From positions 26,972,635-27,036,634 of the forward strand of contig JAJKFL010000005.1 of assembly GCA_021186555.1 (NCBI GenBank): 64,000 nucleotides of DNA, given 5' to 3'. The notes beneath the pieces were generated by a model. That model worked only from the letters and a program-made list of their open reading frames with translations. It ran no database searches and was not told the origin of the DNA. A program made the translations under genes and the position numbers. This document shows positions 11,376-20,763 of this stretch, piece by piece (position 1 is the stretch's first letter; every line of letters begins with the position of its first letter). The DNA comes from Reticulitermes speratus. Its lineage: Eukaryota; Arthropoda; Insecta; Blattodea; Rhinotermitidae.

Positions 11376-12319
11376 AAGTCCAAGAAGATTTTCTTGACCC
11401 ATCAGCATCGCGAGGGAAGCCAGATATCACAAATAAGCCTGTTTTATTTCCTCATTCATTATATTTAAAACTTACAGAACTGACAGGTTTTACTGTTTGC
11501 ATTAGATTTAGAGGATTAGATTAGAGGATTTTATTTATTGAGCGGAAAGCATTCTGATCAATTGCGTAAGATTAAACAATTGCCACGTGGTAGATTTGTG
11601 ACCTTAAGAAGTATGGTCACAGGAGCTGGCCAGAAGTTCCTAACGACATACGTTACCGCCGCTATATATGCGATAAGCGCTGATACGTTGAACATGCCTT
11701 GTCACCATGACGCAGCAAGTAGCAATCACGCAACATTAACAGGCGTATTTTATTTCTGGCGAATGAGGGTTATTTTTTTTTTTCGCATCACATAAGTCAA
11801 ATAATGTAGGATGTGTATATAAACATGCCTCTTGGCACAAAGTTAACGAATGTAGTTTAGTAACTGTGTAAATGACAACTGCCTGTGTAGGGTCTGACAG
11901 GGACCGCAGGTCTCAATTTTCGTTACTAATCAAAGAACTCAGAACAGGCGCATACACTGACTGTGGACAAAGTAACGGACGGCGAGACCGATGGTGAATA
12001 CTTGGTAGTGCAAGTTCCGCCACCAGGTTAGGTAAGAACACAGGCGCGTTACTGCCATACGAGTAGATCCCACAGATTTAGAACGCGTATAGCAACTGTT
12101 TCGCAAACATCTGCAAGTTGTGAGGCCGCAAGAGAGGTTTTCTCAGAGGAAGAGAGGACATTTATGTGTTTGTCCGGAGTTTCTGAGAGTTTGACATCCG
12201 ACACTGAGGCTGGGGTGATTAACCGGCCGCGCTGGACAAACTTTCGAAATCGAACTTTGGCAGTTCGAAGTAACCATATATTTTTAAGGGGGCGGATTGG
12301 ACTCTTCGCCTACTTGAAA

Positions 12320-12570
12320 GTGTAGTAAGTTACTAGGCTACAGGCTAGGCGATCCGGGGTTCAAATCCAGGCAGGGGCAAGAGATTTTACTCTTCTAAAA
12401 GGTCCAGACCGGCTCTGGGGCCTTCCAGGCCTCCTTCAGTGGGTACCGGGGGGCTCTTTCCTCGGGGGTCAAGCATTCGGAGCGTGAGTCCGATTACTCC
12501 CCTCGATCTAGTGCCGAGGTTACAAATGATTCTAGCAATACTTTCACTCCTGTATGCCGTCATAGTGTGT
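12320..12570 (+). repeat. SINE family 2, sense copy
   Basis: A head with 'ggctaggcgatccggggttcaaatcc' (B box about 12356-12366) is followed by 'ggccttccaggcctccttca', 'gtgggtaccggggggctc' and 'atctagtgccgaggtt', ending near 'cactcctgtatgccgtcata'. Best preserved of the sense copies. Confidence 0.75.
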
Positions 12571-12620
12571 GTGTGTGTATGTATATGTACATATGTGTAC
12601 ACATGTATATATACATAAAA
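12565..12620. repeat. TG/TA-rich simple repeat
   Basis: (tg)n passing into alternating tgta/tatatg words directly after the SINE, as expected for a SINE tail that expanded into a microsatellite. Confidence 0.8.
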
Positions 12621-12884
12621 ATAGCATTTGCTCACTACCTCCAGTCTCCATGCTGCTCTAATATTGTTTCCTTACCTTACAGGGGACATAACATCATTCC
12701 CAGGAGCTGCAGTTTCCGTATTGAAGACGATAAAAGCACAGAAAGAAGAGCCTGACTTAAGTCTACCGCTCTTGTTGCAACAGACGGCAAAACCATGGAG
12801 GAAGCTCAAAGGTTGTAGATCCCTACTCCAACTACCCAATTGTAGGAGGCAGAGTCAAAAAGTAAAGTGAATTTATTAATTACT

Positions 12885-13170
12885 GCGTGTACGACAGTCT
12901 GTGACATGCAAAGTGCACCATTTATCAACATAATCACCCATTTTTTCAACGCATATTATGTAGCGGTTCTCAGGCCTTCTGATCCCATGTGCGAAGAAAG
13001 TTTTCGGTTGTGAAGGAAGCGACGTATGCCCCGCGTCATTAACCTTATCATCACTTGCAAATTTTCATCAACGCAAGGGTTGATTTAATGGTCCAAATAT
13101 GTCATAATCCGATGGAGCTAGGTCCGGACTATATGGGGGGTGTGGGAAAAGTTCAAATTTCAGTTGCCCG
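12885..13170 (-). pseudogene. mariner transposase relic (C-terminal part)
   Basis: The minus strand encodes [20 protein letters not shown] near 13120-13060, then KTFFAHGIRR and ENRYIICVEKMGDYVDK, ending near 12895. SPDLAPSDY is the conserved last catalytic block of mariner transposases. Stops interrupt the frame. Confidence 0.82.
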
Positions 13171-13452
13171 ATTGCTTCAACTGTAGCTGCCGGGAAAGGG
13201 CATGTTAGTTTTCGTCCATGGTTAACCCTCTATCCTTCGGGAGGGAAAAGGTCATATCCGTTTTCGTCCACGACCAACAGGTATAATATCCTTTATCGTC
13301 CACGGCTTATAACTCGTAAATGGGCATAAGGCAGTTGCGGAAGACATTTGTTTCGGGTGGCAGAAGGTTGTTTGAAATGAAGTTGACCTAATTTAATGAT
13401 AAGTACTTTATTAAAACAATGTGCCAAAATCGTACAACAATTTTTATCGAGC

Positions 13453-13527
13453 AATGTAGCCTCAGTTTAATGAAATTCTTAAATAAGTATAATTACAACA
13501 AGCACAAAAATACAGAATGGGGCAGAA
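13453..13527 (+). repeat. 75-bp direct repeat, copy 1
   Basis: 'aatgtagcctcagtttaatg' onward to 'ggggcagaat' recurs at 14104-14178 with about seven differences. The two copies bracket 650 bp. Confidence 0.85.
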
Positions 13528-14001
13528 TTCATTCATTTTGATTTACGTAGTAATCTAGTGGCTCCGAAGCGGAGATTGAACTAATTGTGTTGTAGAGTTC
13601 AGTTAGGGACTCCATTTAATAAACATGGATCAGAGTTCGGCAGGACATCGTGCGTTCGATTCCGTGCCTGTAGCGGCCGTGCGCCAGACGGACAGTGCGC
13701 GAAGCGGTCGAGTCGTGGTTGAGGCGGACATATTTGTTGATAAGGAAGAGGATATGATTAAGTGGCTGCAGCGGCCGTGGGCCAGGCGGACATACTTTTT
13801 AAAAGGAAGAGGATGTGAAAGAATACAAGAAATACCTGCACAGGTGTGTACTTGTGTGGAGATGAGAATGCAGGACGAAGTGAAAACATAAGATAGATAA
13901 TAACCTTTGAAAGGGTGGAACAGTTGAAATATTTGGGAAGGACTGTTAGGGAATGGAAATATACTTAGATGTAAAAAGTTCTTGCAGTTCTCCGCTAAAA
14001 A

Positions 14002-14044
14002 CCCCCTGAAGATGGCAACTTGTTTGCTGAAACGTGTGTAGGGG
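14002..14044 (+). ncRNA. Hammerhead-ribozyme-like motif (type I, minimal)
   Basis: CCCC (14002-14005), CTGAAGA core (14006-14012), a short imperfect stem II (14013-14028), GAA plus AC (14029-14033), a GTGT loop, GT and A (14038-14040), then GGGG (14041-14044). Stem I is CCCC/GGGG. Stem III is two pairs (A-U, C-G). The nucleotide before stem I is A, as required at the cleavage site. Minimal hammerheads with tiny stem III are known from Penelope-like retroelements. Stem II needs a one-base shift to pair well, so activity is uncertain. Confidence 0.5.
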
Positions 14045-14103
14045 ACTCAAATACATTTTATATATGTCAATAATCTTGTGCATCTGTTGGTTGGTATTAG
14101 ACT

Positions 14104-14178
14104 AATGTAGCCTTAGTTTAATGAAATTCTTAAATAAGTATAATTACAGCAAGGACTAAAATACAGGATGGGGCAGAG
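14104..14178 (+). repeat. 75-bp direct repeat, copy 2
   Basis: Partner of 13453-13527. It lies 60 bp after the hammerhead-like motif, as would fit a pseudo-LTR of a Penelope-like element. Confidence 0.85.
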
Positions 14179-14185
14179 TGAATAC

Positions 14186-14262
14186 CTAACGTAACGTAAC
14201 GTAACGTAACGTAACCGAACCGAACCTAACGTAACCTAACCTAAAGTAACGTAACCTATGTA
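14186..14262. repeat. Telomere-like 5-bp tandem repeats (TAACG / TAACC)
   Basis: About 14 units of 5 bp: first cgtaa repeated, then ccgaa, cctaa and cgtaa mixed. The CCTAA units equal the insect telomere repeat TTAGG on the other strand. It is an interstitial, degenerate tract, not a chromosome end. Confidence 0.75.
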
Positions 14263-14699
14263 TGTGAATAATTATAAATAATGAAGAGAAAAATGTGTTA
14301 ATGCCAGATTGTGTGACGAAGACTTATAGTCTGCAGTTATTGTATATAAATATGAAATAATGAAAATACTATATGAGTAAGTGACTGACAAAGCTTCTTG
14401 TCTGCATGTCATGAAGACATTGACTAGTCCGAAGTTGGGGAGAGAAAAAAAAAAGTGTGCGAGTGAAAGTTTGCAGATAATGGGCTTGTGTAACTTGCGT
14501 AACCTTCGTATTCGTATCTTAATCATGTAGCAGATAAAAAGGGATCAGTTTCACTGTCCGCCTGAACCACGGTAAGTAACACACTGTCCGCCTCACACAC
14601 GATTTTAGTTTGTCCGCCTGAAGCACGGCCGCCTCGCGCACGACACCGTGTGTTCGCCGTAGAGACGATTTTTTAAAAATAACGACTCTGATACAAACG

Positions 14700-15085
14700 C
14701 GACAAATATTCAGACATTTTAACATTGGGAGACACGGAACGGTTCCTGATCGCAACACCTTCAAGAAATGGGTACAGACGTTTCGAACCACGGCTTCTGC
14801 AACAAATAAAAATTCTGAAGGCAGAGTCAGAACTGTACCGACACCGGAAAACATTGAAAGAGCACGAGCCGCTATCGGTTATAGCTACGAACGAGCAGCA
14901 CGTAGACATTCAGTTGCCCGCAACATATAGAGCAGATCGCTTCGACGGGTACTTCATTCTGGTTTAATTTTTCACCCCTACCAATTACACATTGTTCGAG
15001 AACTGTCAGACCGTGATTTTGCTTCAAGAAGTGCATTTTGTGAGCAGACCCACGCCTTAGACCGTGCGGCCACTAGGATCGACAC
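14700..15085 (+). pseudogene. Tc1/mariner-superfamily transposase relic (N-terminal and middle part)
   Basis: One frame from about 14720 reads GTVPDRNTFKKWVQTFRTTA, then EGRVRTVPTPENIERARAAI and RRHSVARNI. After a stop it continues in HIVRELSDRDFASRSAFCEQ near 14990-15050. This is the helix-turn-helix and linker layout (DNA-binding domain followed by the 'vRTP' motif) of Tc1/mariner-superfamily transposases. It is truncated before the catalytic domain. Confidence 0.8.
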
Positions 15086-15189
15086 CATTGACGGAGATGC
15101 GAACATGAACAATAGCGATGGACGAAAATGGATACAGACTGGCTGGAGAGCTACCTGATTTTCTCATGGACGAAAACGGATATGATTTA

Positions 15190-16070
15190 CAACCCTCTTG
15201 GACGGGAAACCTCTCCGCTTGTTGGGAAGCGCTATTCTCACATAAATTTCAGATGTTTTGACACCTTCTGATAAAAAAAAAAAGATCACAGCTCGCTGTT
15301 CTACAACGGCAGAATTCCAAAGCGATGCCGCCATTTTTAAATAAGATTTGTAAACACACGCAGCACTAACTACACCTGACACTCACTCGTCGCGACTGTG
15401 GCTAGTATGTAGTTATTGAGGTAGCCGCTAATACGTTGATTGCAGCACCTGTACAGGAAAATTCACTTTTCTTTTGATTAACTTCGTAGATATTATGTTA
15501 GGACACGTTATTCTTTCATTGGTTTTCCCATGTTCACTGGTGTCCTATTCTTGTGCTCCAGCCCTATTAATCGTACCAGACTTCCCGTCAAATTTCCTCC
15601 TTTTATCACGTTACGATTTTTGACGATCTGTGTGTTTTAATACTGTACCACCTGCATTTTCCATTTGCTGTTCAGAAAACTTACTGTATTAGCGTCTATG
15701 CCCTTCACCCCCTGTTTATTCACATCACTGCAACTCAGTAATTCCTGTGTGTATGTGTGTTTTTATAGTTTCTTCTACGCAGCTTCATCAACTCAGTCCT
15801 AAACATGCCCGAAAATTAGTTTCTTCATTTCAGCTTGAGTTGGTTTAGCATCCACCATACGGATCCATATATTCATCACTGTCGCCCATCGCGATCAGCT
15901 AGGCAGCTTGCTTGTTCACGTGCCAGACACAATTTAATGTTGAAAATTCCAACTATAAAAGAGTAAAATGGCAACTGGATCCGTGTCATTGCTTGAACTT
16001 TATTTTCAGCCTATCATATAAATCAATGTGATGTTTGGAAATCATGGATTTAAAGTGTCAGTTTTATCTC
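15190..16070. other. Intergenic DNA, no gene seen
   Basis: A pyrimidine-rich stretch at 15490-15830 resembles a degraded retroelement tail but has no supportable frame. Confidence 0.35.
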
Positions 16071-16077
16071 ATTGCAG

Positions 16078-16139
16078 GTTAGGTGACGAACGTGTGATTT
16101 CCAAACAGTATACAGCATGTTCATTCCGGCGGATTCAAG
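16078..16139 (+). other. Candidate non-coding 5'UTR exon of the transporter gene
   Basis: A 62-bp segment is bounded by a good polypyrimidine/AG acceptor (attgcag, 16071-16077) and a near-consensus donor (aag/gtaagt at 16140). It lies 4.4 kb upstream of the transporter start exon, whose own acceptor is only two bases before the ATG. It contains an ATG at 16117 that, if spliced to 20552, would open an upstream frame ending at 20627, overlapping the main start out of frame. The local CpG drop begins near here. The assignment rests on splice signals only. Confidence 0.4.
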
Positions 16140-16929
16140 GTAAGTAGAGATCTCTGTGGGAGACACACATGCCAAATCAAGGACGTCCGCAGAAAAGAAA
16201 GACCAGGGGAAGGGTATTTAGTACAGTTGTATTCTTTATCAGATATTATAAGTGATTGTATTTTAAATTTTGTTTTCATCTTCCGGACATACTGTGTTTT
16301 GAGTCCGTGTCTTTCTTACTTGGTAAATACAGTAAATTTGGCTCAGACTGAAAAAGAAACATTTTTATTTAGTGATAGACCATAAGTCCAGTGGGGAGGG
16401 CACGCAGCTCCCTTTGCCCCCCGCCTGCGGACGCCCATGAGCCAAATTGTAAGGAAAGAAGAGTCGTAGAAACGAATTCCCCCAACTTGTGATGGGAGGA
16501 GGCAGACAGTCCAGCCGACCATGTTCGAGAGTTGCAAACGTCATGTCTGCAGGCTCCCCGGTTATAAAGTTGAATCAAACAAGAAAAGTGAGTTTTTCTC
16601 AACTTAAATGTTAGGATAGTGTATCTTGGCTACTTCCAAAGATTTCTGCATTCTGTAGGAAGTTAGGAAACTTGTTAACTCTTTCATTGCTGGTCTGTTA
16701 AATGAAGTGCTGTGTTGGAGGTGTGTGAGATATGCTTGTATGGTAATGAGATTTGAGGTTTTGAGGGTACTGAATATAAGGTTACGGTGTTTTTGGGTGT
16801 GTGGCCATGTAGCTTGGTAACAGAGCGTGCCAACATTTGTTACATATCTACTGCACTATGTGACATCACATTCTTAAAGACTGTGATCTTAAGAGTAAGT
16901 TTTTCCCAATAAATTACAAGTATATCCTT

Positions 16930-16987
16930 CACTATTCAAAACACCAACTGGATGCACCTTTATTCTAAAATTCTGTTTTGAATAGTG
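16930..16987. repeat. Short hairpin, 13-bp arms
   Basis: cactattcaaaac (16930-16942) and gttttgaatagtg (16975-16987) are perfect reverse complements with a 32-bp loop. Confidence 0.85.
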
Positions 16988-18060
16988 ATTGTCAAAGAGG
17001 CACGGTGATTTTAGATTAAAGTATATCTTTATTTTTTCATTACAGTATATTAGGAGCATGCAACATGTTTCAAGAAATGTGAATGAACGTTTTTGTTTTG
17101 CACAACTGCAAAACCCCGCTTTGGTTTGGAGGACTTGTATGTCATATTCGTTTCAGTTGTGTTTGGGAATACTTCTATTATCCCTAATTATTCAAGGTCA
17201 AAATAGTTCGTCAGGTATTACAAATGTGAGAAATTTCAGGCTGCTGGGTACAAACTTACGCAGTGCACTTGTGCTGAAAGTTATGATGAGCTATTAATGT
17301 CTGTTACATTTCAATGTGTTTAGTTAGCACACAGCAGGATGTGGCCATGCCATGCAAACAAGTTATGCAAGCAGTGAATGGGTTAAACATTTGTTTTTAG
17401 ATACACTGGGAAATTGAAAAAGCCAAGGTGGGTACGTAAAAATACAGCAGTGGCGTTGCGTTAATCCGAACCACAAAGCCAGTAAATGTTACACATGTGC
17501 TACAAAGTGAAGGAAAACAAATGATTGTTCTAAATGGAAAATTATATGTGCTGTTGTTTGCTATTGTCATTTTTCCTGAGAGGTATATTACAACCAGTTA
17601 CTTTAAAATGTACAATAGTTAAGTAATGTTTATTTTTTAAAGTGGTGTGTTCAAACTGCCGCAACCTCACTTCAGTGTTGTCATTTCTTACCAGAGGTAT
17701 CTGTTTGGAAGAATGCCATTAAGCAATTAGTTCTGTCAGCATAGTGGTACGTCAGGGAACTAAGGATGAAAGCCATATGTGGGCATTTAAACAGCCTGCT
17801 GCTGCTTGTGGAATAAATAGCCTTTTAAATATACACTGTGTCTCTTATGATCTACCATTTTCACACACTTTTTGCACGTGCACTTGGAAAGCAAAGAATC
17901 AAAGCACAAATAGACAGTATTGTTAGCAAATGACTGATGGCTAAATGAGACACCAAAACATGTAATGGATTGACATTACTACTGAAGTGTGTACAGTAAT
18001 TGTTTATGAGGCAGTTATAAATAAATATAAGTATAATTATTTGTAGTAGTGGTAGTTGTG

Positions 18061-18104
18061 AGGTTCATTGTGTTGCTTCTACAGGTTCATTGTGTTGCTT
18101 CTAC
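18061..18104 (+). repeat. 22-bp tandem duplication
   Basis: aggttcattgtgttgcttct plus ac is present twice head to tail without a mismatch, so it is recent. Confidence 0.9.
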
Positions 18105-18949
18105 CTGTGGCAGATCGTAGTCTACAAGTTGGATTAAGCAGTAACCTGGCTGTATTAACAGAACCATATTCCTCCTGTTTATCTCTTAAATTCATGTGTG
18201 AAATCAGATTTGAAATCTATAGTATAGTGCTCAGTGCTTCCTTGGCCTTTTACAGTTCAGAGCTGAGAAACACTGACATCAAAGTGCGTACAGATTATAA
18301 TCTGCTTCCAATAATCATTGGAAGCTGAACATTGGCCTTTATTGTGCTTAAAAGAAACGTTTTGTTGAAAAATTTCTACAGGTTTCAGGGTCTTGCTGTG
18401 CACTACTAGACATCCTGGGCCATTTGTCGCTGTTCTCTGTGAATCTTAATATATTACTAACAATTTTCAGGATGTAACAGACACATCCTTTTTTTACAAT
18501 GGCAGAAGCATGTCCAGCAATTCCTGTTGGAGCAAGTTCGGAAAATTTATTTTCACAAATTTACATTTATTGACAGGGACTCGTACATTAAGAATTTCAT
18601 TCATGTAATTATTGTTCTTTTCACCATCATATATTCCTTTAAAAATTAAGTGGTCTTAAATAATTTGTTTCTCATGTGGTCTGATACATTTCTGAGAGGA
18701 TTCAAGCTATAACCCCCACCTCTAAACATGGTCTTTTGTTTTGCTGTATCCTGTTCTTATAATGTCAGCCCAATAGATCCTACATCAGAGATTTGCATTT
18801 GTAACAGTAGTTGGGTGTTTTTGACTACAGAATTGGGAATTTAATTTCTACAATATTTACATTTAGAAATTACAAGTGTAAAAACCAGCTAAGATAAAGG
18901 AGATGTAAGATAATACATAACTAAGTCATTGATGGTTAAGGTAAATGTA

Positions 18950-19235
18950 AAGTTGCCCTTGTATGTGTTTGAGTATGATGCCATAATGATGTGCATTCTC
19001 AGCGTCTGTGCTAGATGCAGTTGAGTGGTCAGCTTCAATCTCCATCTGCTTTACCCTGTGAAAAGAGCCCCCCAGTACCCATTAGGCAGGAGTGTGGGTG
19101 GTTTCCAGAGCCAGTTTTGATGTAGTGTAGCAGGGAAAGATACCTGCCAATGCCAAGAATTGAAACCCAGTTTTCCTGTCATTCAGCCCATAGCCTAGTT
19201 ACTATACTGACTGAGCTATCCCAACTCCTGGCTGG
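18950..19235 (-). repeat. SINE family 2, full-length antisense copy
   Basis: Starts with the family tail (aaggtaaatgtaaagtt), contains 'agtacccattaggcaggag' and ends with the antisense tRNA-like head (B box 'attgaaaccc', then 'actgagctatcccaac'). Confidence 0.7.
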
Positions 19236-19374
19236 GATGGTATGTTAACCTTTAAGTTGCTTGTATGGAAGCATATTCAGTGCAGAAGTTCAAGGTTGCT
19301 AACTTTGCAGGAATTATCAAACATGTAGAGAGATGAGAAGATGATTATTTACAGGGAAGTGGAAGGGATTGGAG

Positions 19375-19520
19375 AAAAATAGCATCCATATGAGTTGTTT
19401 GGTCCATCCAGGCCCTGTCCATTGGGTACCTGAGGCACTTTCGTGGGAGGTAAAGTAACTAGGTAATGAAGGTTAGAGTTGTAAATTCATTCCCCCAAAT
19501 ACTTTCATGGCATGATGCCA
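19375..19520 (+). repeat. SINE family 2, 3' fragment
   Basis: 'gtccattgggtacctgaggc' to 'actttcatggcatgatgcca' follows the 3' half of the copy at 12320. Confidence 0.6.
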
Positions 19521-20126
19521 AATTTAGCACAGGGGCAGCTTTGTCCTAGTTATTTAGCCATGTTGTGCTTCCTTGGATTCATATAGTTGCGGACGTGGAT
19601 ATCACTGAAAATTTGAGAAGCACTTTGAAATTCCTTCTGTGAATTGTAAATAACTTTCTGGTTTATGTTGATCTATATTAATGCATTTTAATATGATTTT
19701 CTGGTAACCTTGACCCTTATTCAAACATTGACCAAAGTGAGTAAGCCCTTGAATTGTGGCCATCTATGTTATGACACTGTTTTGTTTGATAAGAAACCCT
19801 TAATGCTTAGCATTAATTGTCATAATGCAACCTTTATCATCAGTCCAATATGTCACTTCATTATATGCCTTTTCCGACATGGTTTTACATTTCTTTTACA
19901 TTCAGCAGTTATTCAGGTAATGTGGTGCCACTTTTTATGATGGTGTGAGGGTGGTGGTGGGGTGGCGTGCAATTCAGCCTCCTAGCCCAGCAGAAACGAG
20001 CTATACCTTCCTTACCATTTACTGGCCCTTCAGATATAATATGTCACGTTATCTTCACAGCTTGCCACAGTCAGGGAAGAAGAATATGTTGTGTAAATGT
20101 CCGATTTGATGTCTCACAGTGCTGTT

Positions 20127-20247
20127 GATGAAGATCAAAGTCTTCTGGGATGTTACCCTGCAGGTGGAAGCACTGTGCTCCTTTGAAATGTCAACAGCTG
20201 TTGACGAGTCAACATGGCGTAACATTTCCAGAAGACTTGCATCTTCA
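20127..20247. repeat. Inverted repeat just upstream of transporter exon 1
   Basis: gatgaagatcaaagtcttct... (20127-20155) faces its reverse complement at 20219-20247 (about 26 of 29 matching). The gaagat words resemble Penelope-like termini. Confidence 0.7.
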
Positions 20248-20553
20248 TGCAAATGTCTGTTATAGTTGGGACCTCATTGTAATATTTTATTCCTTTGTGT
20301 ACCAGTATAATTTTCTTTTTTGTTTGTGACACTCCATTTGTGTCTAAGACATTACTTTTTTACATTTCTGTCATAGCTTTTGACAGAACTGTACTGTTCC
20401 ACAACAGTGTAAGGTTAATGTTAATAACAATTACCTTTCAAGAAGAACATACTCTCATGTCTGAAAGGCTGACATGTTTGTTCCCTTTTCAAACTACCAA
20501 CCCAGTTGTAATGTTGGAACATCATAAATGTGAGGGCATCCTGTGTTTCAGAC

Positions 20554-20763
20554 ATGGTTCCTGCAAGAGCTGTGCTCTACTTTCTCTCCTTCTCTGGATT
20601 TCTTGTCAGTTTTATGATGCGTACTGACATCAACATTGCAATGATAGCCATGGCACGACTACCACCCCCTTCACCTTATGCAGCCAATGGTAGCAGTACA
20701 CCCATGTACTGCTATGACCCAGCTAATGTGACAGATGAACTTGATGCAGATAATATAACCAAG
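20554..20763 (+). CDS. Transporter exon 1 (start codon, TM1, glycosylated loop)
   Basis: Encodes residues 1-70. An acceptor AG ends at 20551, so the ATG at 20554 is the first in-frame codon of the exon and sits directly before [14 protein letters not shown], where related carriers begin TM1. The donor follows AAG at 20763 (gttgta, a weak match) and the exon ends in phase 0. Confidence 0.88.

Larger units (their letters stand above)
13205..15190. mobile_element. Foldback-like composite element with inverted subterminal repeats
   Basis: 'gtcatatccgttttcgtcca' (13251-13270) is the reverse complement of 'tggacgaaaacggatatga' near 15166-15185. Extra copies of ttttcgtcca lie at about 13210 and 13291 on the left and near 15117 on the right. 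Inside, 'ggcggaca' words (13690-13790) face 'tgtccgcc' words (14550-14615). The two arm pairs share a centre near 14.2 kb, where a telomere-like tract lies. It also contains a transposase relic at 14700-15085. Confidence 0.5.

Noticed and set aside
14186..14262. True telomere
   Set aside because: Only about 14 degenerate units, flanked on both sides by unique and repeat DNA.
20295..20627. 110-codon frame overlapping transporter exon 1
   Set aside because: Out of frame with the transporter and without recognisable domains; only its last part matters as a possible uORF.
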